Below are positions 24,601 to 37,200 of a stretch of DNA of 64,000 nt, piece by piece. The notes below the pieces were generated by a model. That model saw nothing but the letters and a program-made list of their open reading frames with translations, was not told the DNA's origin and searched no databases. Made by a program: the position numbers and the translations under genes. Numbering within the stretch: position 1 is the first letter of the stretch; every line of letters begins with the position of its first letter. Origin of the DNA: Hymenolepis diminuta (taxonomy: Eukaryota > Platyhelminthes > Cestoda > Cyclophyllidea > Hymenolepididae); NCBI GenBank assembly GCA_900708905.1, contig CAADRB010000088.1, positions 314,873-378,872 of the forward strand, read 5' to 3'.

Positions 24601-27600
24601 GGTAAGTTTTCACTGCTTTTATGGTAGTTATTTGAAGTGAAGTTTAGCTGAGGACGACTCTTTGCTTAGGTTTCTCACTCAGCCGTGCAGGTAGAGCAAA
24701 CTCGTCAGTGCACAATGCTACTCTGTCTATGGCTGTTTTAAATACTTCAGTAGAACGTAATGAAGTTACAGGTTAGCCGAGTCGTTATTTGATGTCTTTA
24801 TTTGGTGTTTTTTTACAGATTATTTGGCTTTTTGAGCTAAGTTAAGCACAATTTCACGATATTTTCAGATGCACCATCTCGGAATTTAGTTCCCATGGAC
24901 AATGGCATATTGAATCACAAAGAGGTTCTAGAAGATTCGGTTCATTCTCTCGCAGAATCTTTGCCCCATTCAACACGGATGCAAAGTCCTGAATTTCCCG
25001 GCTCGCAGATAGTTGATGGTAGGCATATTTAAATCTCCCTATAGCTCTATTATTAAGCAGTCTTATTCAAGCAACGACCTATCTGAGTTTCCTTTCCTTC
25101 CTGAAAGCAAATTAAAATGTCTCTAATTTTGTCTCCTAGCTATAGGAGGCTTAAAGCCAGAACATTCGGATGAGGTCAATTTGGAAGGAGAACTCAGTTT
25201 AGAGGAAACTCCTGAATCAGAAGATAAAGTCGATACTGCTGTATTGAATGCCAATGAATCCACTCTTCAAGGTATATAATCAGTTTTTCCTTCAATTTGA
25301 TTTAAATTTCGGTTTTAATATTCTTTCATTTTCAAATCTGGTAGCTAAATCCACGTCGATATACAATGCTGCCTCTACAAAGTCTGCTAATCCTTCATCC
25401 GAATTAGAAATTGCAAATGGTTTGTGGTGATTTGATTTACCCAAACTTTGGGTTAGATTAGCCATGCCTTCCCACGTACCGTTTTTTGTTCTATATTTAT
25501 CTTTTGTATCTAACTCTTATATACACCTAAGTTTGGTTGCATTTTCAGTACTTGAGATTTGGGCAGGCATATCATGGCGGTCCAAAAGTGTTGCCTTTTT
25601 TTAATGCTTGGTTGCAAAGTGTCGAAGAAATTTTTTTGACCAAACTCTTTGCTTGTCCTCTAATAATTTTCGAGCTAGCTTTGTTAATGGTTTGTAATAG
25701 TCAAGCTCCCATTGGTCTTAACTATAGGCTCTCTAAAATAGGCAAGAGGTCTCAGCTCTTGTTACTTTGTCTAAGGATCCAATTTTATATCCGCATCTAT
25801 TCTGTCAACTCTCCCCGTTCGGTAAATGTATTTTGCTATGCTATTGTTAGAGTTTATGAAGGATGAATGTTTAACCGTATATCAGTTGTTGAGTGATGAA
25901 CTGGAATAATTGAGGAGAAAGCCTGAGCTGTGTAGTCTAAGCTGTAATAAATTTTGGACAAGGTTTGATGTACGATGAATAAATTATTGATTTACTGATC
26001 TATCAGCTTACGCACGAGTTTATGCACTACCTTATTTACATCAATCTTAAAATCTTTCAATTTCGTTTTCTAGAGTTCTTAACAGGAAAGTCTTGTCAAC
26101 AGGCCAAACTTAAGACTCTTCGTTTGCGTCGAGCTCTTGTTGGCTCAGTTGATGCTACTGCTGCTGCAAACGAAACCACTTTTGAAATCAGTGTCGCGTC
26201 AGTTGCTGGACAGAAACCAAGTATAGGTTTGCGATCTTAGTATTCTTTCCTAATGTAAAATTTAGTCAATTTATCACCCTAAGAGTAGTGCAGACAGAAA
26301 TGAAGGGTCGGTTAAGTATTTAGGCCGGGAGATTTGTTCATGTTGATCTAATAATATAGTTGCATGTTGACGTATTTTATGACCGTACATGGTTAAACTA
26401 GGATTACCAGAAAAACATTCTAGATGCTTTCAAACGAAACACCTCTTCGACACCCATTCAATGACTCTGTTATGGCCCTTGTTACTTTATTTGTTAATAG
26501 AAAGAGGAGATTAGAGGCAGCTTTTATTTATTTATTTTGTAGAGCTGGCGATGACAGAGAGGAAGTCAGGCAGTTGCGAGTTGTGTGTGCGATATATCAC
26601 AGTAGTGTGGTTTTGAAGGAACCAAAAAAGGTCAATATGCCCGTCCGCAAGGTTAGAGATTGCGAGATCGGTGCATGTCCAGTGGTTTGAGTGACTAACC
26701 TGGTTAATTGTAATCAACAAGAGAGGTGATGAGAATCACTCGTAAGAGCGGTTCCAGGATACTCAAGTCAATAGTTACGAACACTTCTTCCTATAGATTT
26801 AGAAGGTGTATATATATGTGGATCATAGACAACCTATTCCGATTGACACCATCGAGTATCCAGTGCTGTGTCAATCAAAGTCAATCTCATTAGGTTATAG
26901 ATGTACAGGGAATTCTTATTTTCTCAAATCGACAAAAAGTGTGATCGAGCTGACTTACGGCGAGCATCTACGGGGAATTATCAGTTGGAAAGCAGAAAAT
27001 TCCAACTCCCGTGAAGGATTGATTTCATATTGAAATAAAACAATTCTTATGGCTACATGTTCTTCAGCTTGTATTAGCTATTGCGATTGAGTTTTCTGAT
27101 TACTAAACTTACACTGTTTACTTCCGATCGTCGAATGTATAGACGTGCAAGTTAACGCTAAGACACATATTCCTTATTCTTAACGTTGAGTTTATGATAA
27201 TTTTAGATAATTACAACACTGATAAGACTGCCGTGTTTTATCATGAATCCCTTACACAAGAAGCAACTGCAGCCAAATCTATTGTTGCTGCATCGAATGA
27301 TCGTCAAAATTCGTCCATATCTATCGAGTTGACCTCGCAAATTGAATGTAATGAAGTCGTAGAAGTAATTATGGATTCAACTCAAGGTAGTTCATTTCCT
27401 GTACCCACACCGTATCCTTAATAATTTCGTTCGTACAGCAGATTAATACGAAATGTGTACTTATGAAGATGAATTTGTTATTCTATGTTATCTTTTGATT
27501 TAGTTCTCAACACTCCTGCTGCCGAACGACTTTCTACAGAGAAACAGGTTTCTGATAGTTCCATTCATGCGATGGAAATTGAGAGTGAGTCGGTATTTTC

Positions 27601-30600
27601 ATTTTCTATATATGCTGATGGAAAACTGAATTTATGGATAAAGTTACTGTGAAAAACACTCAATCTGTGTTATCGTTGCTTTGCTTTGATATCAGTACTT
27701 GCTTAATTCTTCAAGTAAATGGAGAATGATGTTATGATTTGCATCTTTAATTGATACATCTCAAGTATTAAAATGGTTATGCCATAGATTTTGTAATTAG
27801 AAATACTTTTACTCGGTACTTTTCCTATAAAGACATTGCAAGTGATTATTGTTAGATTTCTTGATTTTGACTAGGCAAACTTTAGCAATCAAACCTTATC
27901 CTCTCTAAACCATAAAATAAGTAATCGTTGATATTCGTGAGTTTAAAGCTAAATTTTTTTTCTATTTAGAGTCGAAAAATCTTGCTGAACTGTCTGTTGT
28001 AGACGATTCGCCTTGTACAATGGAACTTGAAGGTTAGCTCTTATGTATATATATATTTTTTCACCTTTTTAGAGGGTTTATTAGCGAATCATGGTTAGTG
28101 CCTCCGACTAGTGACTGAGATTACCAAGGTACTTAGCTATTAACCGAAAGTCTGACACTAACCCACAAGAACCCGTAACACACTGGGAATTACGTACAAG
28201 GAACTCCGTAGACTCCAAGAGGGAACATGTTTTATTCGCATAGCATTATATTGTACCAATTACGACTGTTTAGATACACAAACTAGGCACGATTGACGAT
28301 GTGATCAGATAGTGGGAGCCTGAATATCACAGTACCCAAGTAGGAAAAAGCAAAGGAGGAAGCAAGATTGGAATATTTATCCTATAGACATAGTAGGGAA
28401 ATTTTGTCATACTTAAATTCTATAAACACCTTATATGCTGCATACAAATCTTTTTAAGCATGGGAAAAATTAAGAGCATTTATCGAGGTCCAAAATATAA
28501 GACAAGTAGTTGGATACATATTCTGACCAATCACACATCCAAACAACTGGACGTATACTGACGAGCATCGATTTCTTAACTTTTATCTTAACAGACATGG
28601 ATGCTGATCGCTGCACCCACCGACTGTTTGATAATTGGTATTTAATTTTGTTTCTATTGCTTGGTCATGACTGTGTAATTTGTTATAGTATGCCATCTGT
28701 TTACGATAGAAAATAAAGCGATAAAATGCATTCTGATAACTTTTCTCGTTGGTTAGAAACTCTTCGTGGTGCTTGAAATGTATTATTATCCATACAATGA
28801 TCACTAGGCCGGTTTTATCTAATTATGACCTTATGACACATAAACTAAGTAAAATCAGTTAGCTCTATAGTACATATCCTATTTCTTAAGAGCTTATCAT
28901 GACAAATTTTACGTCTCTGGTCATTGGGACCTCAATGATACCTCGTATCTCCTTAAAGCAAGGGGTTCTTATAACTAATACGCTTATCATAATGAATGAC
29001 GTGTCTACTTAATGGTAATGCTTTTCTCTTACAGATTCTTCCAGTGCGACTAGAAAATCAAAGGTGAGAAAAATTGTTTTAATACTAGTTCTTGTTCAAA
29101 ATAACATTTCTACATGTATTTATTTTCCTATTTAGGCTAGACGAGAGAGTACCTCATGTTCTACCATCCCAACGGGTTCCTCCAATGCTATCGTCGACAT
29201 GCTCGTTTCTTCTTTGAGAAAAAGAGCAAGCAAGGAAAGTATAAATAGTTCTCGATCAGGTATGTTTTTGTTCTTAAATTGATTCAATCAGTACTACATA
29301 ATTGTGTGTTTAATTTCATTTTACAGCGCTGGCGTCATCAAACCGTTTATCTCAAGCGCCCTTAAAGGGTAATATCCCTAGTAAGTGTTGAAAACTTGAA
29401 TCTTAATTGATTTCAGTTGTTATCAGTAGTTTGATTTTCCCTTCTCCCTCCTTTCCAGATGAAACGGGTAGAGATCTGCTGCCATTACCTGTTTCGCCGC
29501 GTCGTGTCTGGCCCTCGCCTTTGCGTCGGTCAGGGTCTGTCGGATACACTTGTCCATCAATTTCTTGTGTGCAACTTGGGGAAACTAGATCAAGGAGTTC
29601 TTTCAGTAAGTCTTGCTAGCTCTTATAACAGTCATAGACGTACAAATAAGTGCGTTCTGGTACTAATTTAATAATTCTAATCAGAAGGAATCTCAGAATT
29701 CATATAGCCGTCGTATGGAGCATGTATTAGCACTGAAGGATGCGTTAAGAAACGGTTAACATTATATTTTACAGCTGAACAACAAAACTAATTACTGGGA
29801 AAAGGAGCGCACATTCAAATTATCTCCTGTCGGGATTATCTTAAAAAACATGGAATAACTGTAAAACGGTAACAATATAGATTTAGCGTTTGAAGAAATT
29901 GATTGAGGTCTCTGTGGTCTTCATGCGTTTCTGCAAAGTCAGAAATAATTGATGCGGGTTCTGTGATGCGGATGCCCAACCGCACCAATTAATTTTGGTC
30001 GGCAGGAGAAATTATAAAATGCGAACTGTTCACCAGAGAACCATCAAGATAAATCCTTCTCAATTCAAGTGTAGCTAATACTTCCTTAGGGTGAGTGACC
30101 GTAACTAACTTGGCACTCTTAGTAAAGTTTTGCTGCCAATGGTCTACATTGTTATAAAAGATACATTGGGCGATATCATTTGTGTGCCCTGTGATGTCAC
30201 TATAACCGCTAACCGAGAAACTGAAAGTTTTAATATTTTTCATTGCAGGAAATTATCCAAACATACGGAGAGGTGATAGAGAGGTTTTTTGTTTTGAGTT
30301 TGAGTTATGCTTTACTGTCATCTCGTTAGCTCACTGGTTTGTTCGTTAAAACTTTCCTTTCAACCTCTGTATTTTCACTAAAGCATCGCATTTAATGAGA
30401 GCAAGTTTTCGCCAAAGAATAAAATCGATTTTAGCATTTGATTGTTATTACAAATGCCAAAACAAAACACAAACTTTAGCAAGTTTTGATTACGAGAAGC
30501 TATTAAACTGTCCTGTAAGGGATGAAAATAGGGTAGTAGAATGAAGATGATAAAATCAGGCCATGAAACCTTACCTTATTTGAATATTTGAAACATTCAA

Positions 30601-31184
30601 CCGTCCACTTTTCCCATAATAACTGTAGACCACTGTTTCAGTCTAATGTTACGAACTTCTTGCTTCGACCCCTAGGTTCCTGGGTGGGATCATATTCACG
30701 ATTGATCAGCTGATTTAATCTAGCGGTTTATCTAGTCACTTCGGTAAATTTATCTTTCTAAAAAGCTAGGTTATAATAGGTGGAAAGGGGAATATGACTA
30801 AAATGGGTAAGAGAAATAAATGTGAGCTATATGGGACAAAGTGAAGGAAGGTAAACGAATGGGCTAGTTATGAATAATCATATGGAATTTTGATAGGTTT
30901 CATACTCATGAATTCCTTGATAAGTGTTTAAGAGAGAAAGTATCTCATTACTTTTAATTCAGACTTTGTATCGTTTACTTTATTTTTTTGACATCTTTTA
31001 ATAACACAAACTATTTAGCTACCAAATGAATGTATCATAACCCTTCATCAATACATTCTTATTGATGACAGTCATTCATTACTAATCAAACTTAAAAAAC
31101 GCAAGATATTTTGAGGCGTTAAATCAAATTGATCTTGTGATTATTACTCACCTATACAACGAAACTGCAAGAGCTAAATTTAAG

Positions 31185-31220
<36 letters not shown>

Positions 31221-34200
31221 TTAAGTGCCAAATTAAGAATTGAGATTTAAGGATCAGACGAACAGGGCATGTTATGAAATCAAACATAACCTTTCCTTCT
31301 TTTGACTTGTAGCCCATAGTCACTTTTCGCGTCCTGTTACCATTAATACTGATGGTACAAGATCTACAACTTCAAGTGGTAATCAGCGAAGAATGATAAC
31401 CGAAGAAGAAGTTCGTGAGATGGAAATGAAGCGTAAATTGAACTTCTTTCTCTAAGCATTTTTTCCTTGTCTTTACCCTATTTTGCTTGCCACTTTCAGT
31501 TATGGACATCTCTGCAGATGATATAAGTGTCGATCAGGAGGTTAATATCGTACGTTTAAGCTCTATTTTCTGATGACAGTGGGTATGAATAATTAGAGTT
31601 CATTCCGTTTTTGCTACAGAATAAGCCTGACCCGGTAAATGCGGTACCATCAATTCACGTACCTGAAGATCTCACGCTTTGTGGAGAAAATACCAATGTT
31701 ACTATGCTGCAGGATATGCTCATGTCGCCCCAACCTTTCGAAAAGTCTGCTTCTAAGGCTCCGACTCGTAAATCAGCCGGTCGCAATAAGAGTCGTCGAA
31801 GTGTTCAGTTTGCGCCTTTAGCTGGTAAGCTTGCTATCCTTAATAAATTTTTCTCTATAACATGACAAAATATTGCGATCTTAATTCAGGAACAGATATT
31901 TAAGACTGTTGAAAGATATTTCCAAGGTTGCCATCGCTGACATAACCTGGAGTACCTCTGCTTTTTTCGCTAGGTGTCCACTGAGGTTGCACTACGGCTA
32001 CATTTACTCAGATTTGGAAGAAAGAAGATAGAAAATCTATAGCTTAAACTAGGGTATTTTCCACCTTAGTTAGATAACAATTGTACTTATGTAGGTTAAG
32101 AAACATGGGAATTTATTGGCTAGTCAATAGTGGCAATAGTGTAGAGATTGATAAACAGCTAGAGGAGGGTAGCTGAAATTGTTTTGTTGCAAGGTTGCTC
32201 TATTGTCGATCTCAATTTATATAGAATTCATACTGTATTGTGTGAATACTATCTCTTGGCCGACGTGTAGTTCCCTCTCTTAGCATTTAGTGGTAGTTAA
32301 GATTCTACTTTCTGCATCCATATTTCACTCAATAAACTAGGATTACAACATATATGCGTTTCTGAACTGGTTTTTCTTTGAGCAAATGAAATCAACTAGA
32401 TCAAGCTTTTAATGTGTGGTTCTTAAGAATTCATCAGCACCTTGATTGTTTTATTGAATTTAACAGTTCTAATGAAAATTTCAAGTAGTGTTGTTAAATC
32501 TATTTAATCAACAAATTCGGTCAGCTAATGTTCGTATTAAAAATACGAATTGGACGTAAAGCTGTATAGCTTTAGATATTACCGTTACCAGACGGAGAAG
32601 AAAGTAGAATATGAAGATTTCTTTCTTGAAAAGTAAATTTGCCCCTACTGTTTGGATTGCTATTTGAGCCAATTTGTCCTTCAGGATACTTGAAGAGACC
32701 AATTCTGTTGGAAATTCGATTTAATGACTATTCCTTTTCTTTCTTTTCATAGCTAAGAAGTATTGCCGAGATGTTAATGTAGTGTCTTCTAGCCTTCGAA
32801 TTTTAATCTCCGTGTATTTTAAAATTCCTTTAGAGATGTACGAGGAACATTCTGAGGATAAATGGCGGCGTGTCCCATTGGGTCTTAATAAAGTATCTCC
32901 AACTCGATCCCCCTCATCTGATCTTTCAAAGAATGAGCGGAATTTTCCTCCGATGGATCTTAATGGAATATCACCGATTGCACCTCGTTCATCACCTGGT
33001 GGAAATTTGAATGATTCCTTTATTGATAAGTGTAAGCTCTACCTTCTGTTTATCTTAATGAAGTCCACCTCTTTCGAGTTACCTCAAACTCATTTTAATC
33101 GTATTTATCAATGCAAATAGTGGGATCACCCGAATTTCCGCAAAAATCGCGACTTGGGACAACAATATTAGGAGTCAACGAAGTGGGTCAACTGAGAAGT
33201 GCCCGTCCCTGTCTTACTCCAATAGGTAAGAATAACTGTTTGTTCTGCTTTTGGCAATTCTGCTTAATCCAGTTTAACGGAATCTTTCGAGACTGGAGTT
33301 AGTGTCGGATAGCTTTCAACGTGGATGTCTGTTAAGTCAGAAAGGTCAGAGCCTCGATGCTTATCCAGTGATCAATCTCGTGGTAGTCATTGATGATCAG
33401 TAAGTTTGTGCCAGAAAACAATTTCGTCATATAGGGGTTAGAGGATTCTGACTTGCTAACCCTTTATTGAGGATGATAGTTGAAAATCACATCCATTGGA
33501 TATGGTTGGGAATTAAAGTAATATCATGACTGTTGCATATTTATTAACCAGTTCTTCAACATTTTGCAATTTTACGGAACTCAAACATTCAGTCTTAATC
33601 TTGCAAAGGAGCCGACTGTCAGTTGGGTAAATTTAAGGTGTCAGTTTTTTGTACAGTCTCTCATCCAACTGGGCGATTGTGGTAATGATAAGACATCTAC
33701 ACTTGAAAATGTTATGCATATGACCTTCGATGGATTATTGTCAACAGTGGTGAAATTGAACATATGCTTGTGCCACTGGCACAGTGCTCAACATGCACGT
33801 TTATCACATCACGATTCTCAAAATCGATGGTTTAGTCTGGTTGGTAAGAATATAAGTTTCTCATCTATGCTGCTTTAGAACACCTTCCTTTCTAAGTGCT
33901 GTTGATACCTGCCTTAACTGGAGGTTTTACACGGTATTGATTAGGTATATAAAATACATTATGGTAGTCGGGCTTTAGAGCATTGAGGAAATAGCTCAGG
34001 TACCTTAGAGCCTTTCGGCAATATGGACGTCTGTTAAGTCAAGGAGATCAGAATTTCGGTATTCTTCCAGTGATCGACTTGACATCTCGAACAAGTTAAC
34101 AATAGTAAGTAGAGATGCGGTAGAAATGATTCTCTCATTTCTGGGTTTCTGGATTGGTAATCCTGTGTTCGGCTCAATTGTTCGAACTGGGCTTTTATTC

Positions 34201-37200
34201 ACTGGATTTGGAAATCACGATATTTTGTGAAAGTCACATACTTAACAATCCTATAATAATTAGAATGCGTATTATATAAACTTTGAGTTTTTATCTTGCT
34301 AGATAGCCGAGAGATAGTTGTGTGAATGCCCAACTAGACCTAACATCAAGATAATTGTACTTGAAGATGTTGATCACGAACGCCTACTTATGTGTCTATG
34401 TGAAGCCAATGTTCGATGCATATTCTGTGTATTAGTTTGACAAAAATGTGAGTTCATTAGAGCAGTTCTTGAACGCTTTTCTCTGTTGGTGTTTTTAGTT
34501 CATGCTTTGTTTAGAGGTTTTATATGATATTGATTAGTTGTTTTAAACGCAAGGGGGTAGGACCATCACTTTACTGTGGTTCTTGTTATCACTAAATAAA
34601 TACAACACTTCTGGCAATTATCGCTGGAGAAGTGCTCGGTTTCCTGACATCGAGTTTTGTTTTAGCCCTTGAAGCTCTAACATCTTGGAAAGACGGGAAA
34701 CTTGTGCCTTCACTTGATCCACAGGATTTAGACGCTGCAACGGAAAAGACTTTCGGTGGGTCTTCCACTTAATAACATGCTAATTAATTTTGGAACTGAT
34801 TTATGTTTATTTTTCAATGTCTTTTTGTCATTATTTTCAGCGGAAAATTTAGTCACGGGGAGTCAGATGCTTACGCCCGAACAACTTAAAGCTGTAGTAT
34901 GTTACTCTTTACTCTTTGTTGGTATCAAAATATATTAATCCTAAACGCGTTCCTGTTTTGAAATTGTCAGCTTACCTTCCTTGTACCGAATGAATCGAAA
35001 TTTGTGGATAATCCTTCCTCCTCCCGTGAGTTTTTCGCCCTTTTTTTTTAATTTATTGTTTATTGAGAACACGGACTATATTGGATGATTAAAGATGGTA
35101 GAGGTTGTTATAAACGGTAATTAATCATTCTGGGAAGAAGGGAGAAGACAGTCACTCCAATAAGTTTACTAATTTAATAAAAATTATTTATGGGAATAAG
35201 AGTCCTTGTGTAAGGTTTAATCCACTGTCTGGACTTATAAGACCTTTCTAATGGTATCCGAGTCAGTTTGCATATTGATCTGATATAGAAGAATGTGAAT
35301 TACTCATTTCGAGACAGCTCGTCGACTCCGCGTTCTTGAGCTATTTTTTTTCCGGTGAACGTGCTGGAGAGTTTGGCCAACTCCTGTCACCACGGAGATG
35401 CCTTCAGATTAAGAAGAGTTCGCGCTTGAGGATTGATGTGTTAGGTAGCGATATGTTGCATTCTATCATGAGGGAATAACAATTACTTTAAAACTGCACA
35501 GATTTTCATCGTTATAGCCACCGAGTAGTTTACGAGTGTGAGCCGAGACTAATTACGATCTGTACAACTTTATAAATTTATATTTGAGCATCTTGTATAA
35601 AACTTTTTCTATGAAAGCTTATTTCTTTGTGAAGTATCCTTAAATAAAAAAATGCATTTTTGACAATTGTCGCTACATTTAAAGAGAAATAAGATTGGAT
35701 ATCATACTATTTACCACATAAATCTCCACGCTAATGCCGATCTGAACTTTTACTTTAGACCTTGCAACACAAAAGCATTCTCGGCCTAGAGAAGTGACCT
35801 GCCGAATTGATCCCTCGACAGTGAGTCAGTCGCAATGGTTGCCCCCTCCAGATGAGGGCATGGAATACGACATGGATGCTCTCAGAAAGGCATTGCACTA
35901 CATGCTCCTTGGATGGGCCGAACCGTCCGATCCCATTTTTATTCCTCTACGTGAGTTATCTCTATCAATTTAATCGCACCGATTTTGTGAGATTTTATTA
36001 TGAATCACCCCTTGTCTTATCGTTACAGCCAGATCAGCATACCAACGTCACTGCGCAGGAGAAGCCAACAGGGGCATACGTCGGGGCACCCGAATCCGTG
36101 TTCATACACCTATCGATTCTTGGGATAGGGTCTACAGGGAGACGCGTGTTGATCCTGTCACAGGTCGCAAAGAAGAGTTACCTCTTGGGTACCTGCGATA
36201 CCCCAAACCGGAGGAAGTTCGCAGGAGGCAGAGACTGTTGAGAGCTCGTAGAGGTGACTTTCTAGAGAATTCGTCCAAGCTACTTGCCATGAAGAGGGCA
36301 CGAGAAGCTAGGCTAAAAAAACTTGCCGCTAAAAGGAGACGTGAGGAGGGCAAGGGTATGTGTTTTGGTTTTTATTATTCACTGGAGGATGAAGAAATAT
36401 TTAAGATGCTGTGTGGTTCGAATTTTTTAGCTAAAGAAGAATCCATATGGTTGACCATCAAGCTGGAATCCGACGTGATTTTGATGGACGAAGATACGAA
36501 AACACTTCCCATCGGACATCTCATTAAACCTGATGGACCTTCAGACATTCGTGAGTTAAATCAAATTAGTTGACACATTACAATTACAGGGAATGAGGTT
36601 TTTAAACACACTGTAGGTATGTTGAAATCCTGGTTTCACATCTGAAATCCCCCTCAGTAAATACTGCATTGAAAGTTATGAATCCCGTCAAAACCGTATC
36701 TGTGTTCAAGTTAACCGTATGCCGTAATCTTTACGAATTAGTCGGTTATCGATATAGCGAGTAATTTTTGCAAAACGTGCTCTAGTTACCTGATACTATG
36801 TCATAGTGTTGTTATTACTTATTTAAGCTTACAACAGTTAGAATTCAATAGAACACGTAGTTTTCTTAATGATTATTTGTACTCCAAAATTATGCAAAGC
36901 AACGACTCGGCGATTTAGCGCGTTCTAACAATATGGAAATTTTATGAATAATTAATAATATGTTGTTAATTTGATTTTTCTTTGATAAAAATAATTTTTA
37001 TCCAACAGGTGTTGTCGCGGATAATTATTTGTTTTAATTTCTTTCAGCTGTTATCTTCGATAATGCCAAGGATGCCTCCCCTTTGATCTCTGGTTGTATC
37101 GCTGAAGGGATTGATGACTTTGTAATAGAGACCGGTGTAGGACTTCTCCAGAGCGGTCCTCTTGAAGTCTCTATCCATGACATCACCAACGTGATCTCGA

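Larger units (their letters stand above)
33226..34665 (+). other. Intron 57, containing a direct repeat pair
   Basis: 1,440 nt. About 100 bases at 33318-33415 are repeated in diverged form at 34018-34115. An open frame of 104 codons at 33564-33878 has no recognisable domain. Confidence 0.5.

Noticed and set aside
25537..25866. 109-codon open frame in intron 44
   Set aside because: It is in the wrong phase for the gene and resembles no protein family.
27504..31549. MEIE, MELE and MDIS strings reminiscent of KNL1 MELT repeats
   Set aside because: They are few, irregular and lack the surrounding conserved phenylalanine/threonine context, and the C-terminus is of the CENP-C type, not the RWD domains of KNL1.
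31620..31824. Ki-67/Repo-Man type PP1-binding region
   Set aside because: Only the short RVxF-like core is present; the longer conserved region that follows it in those proteins is missing.
33564..33878. 104-codon open frame in intron 57 ending near a donor-like site
   Set aside because: No acceptor gives the phase needed to join exon 57 to exon 58 through it, and no domain is seen.
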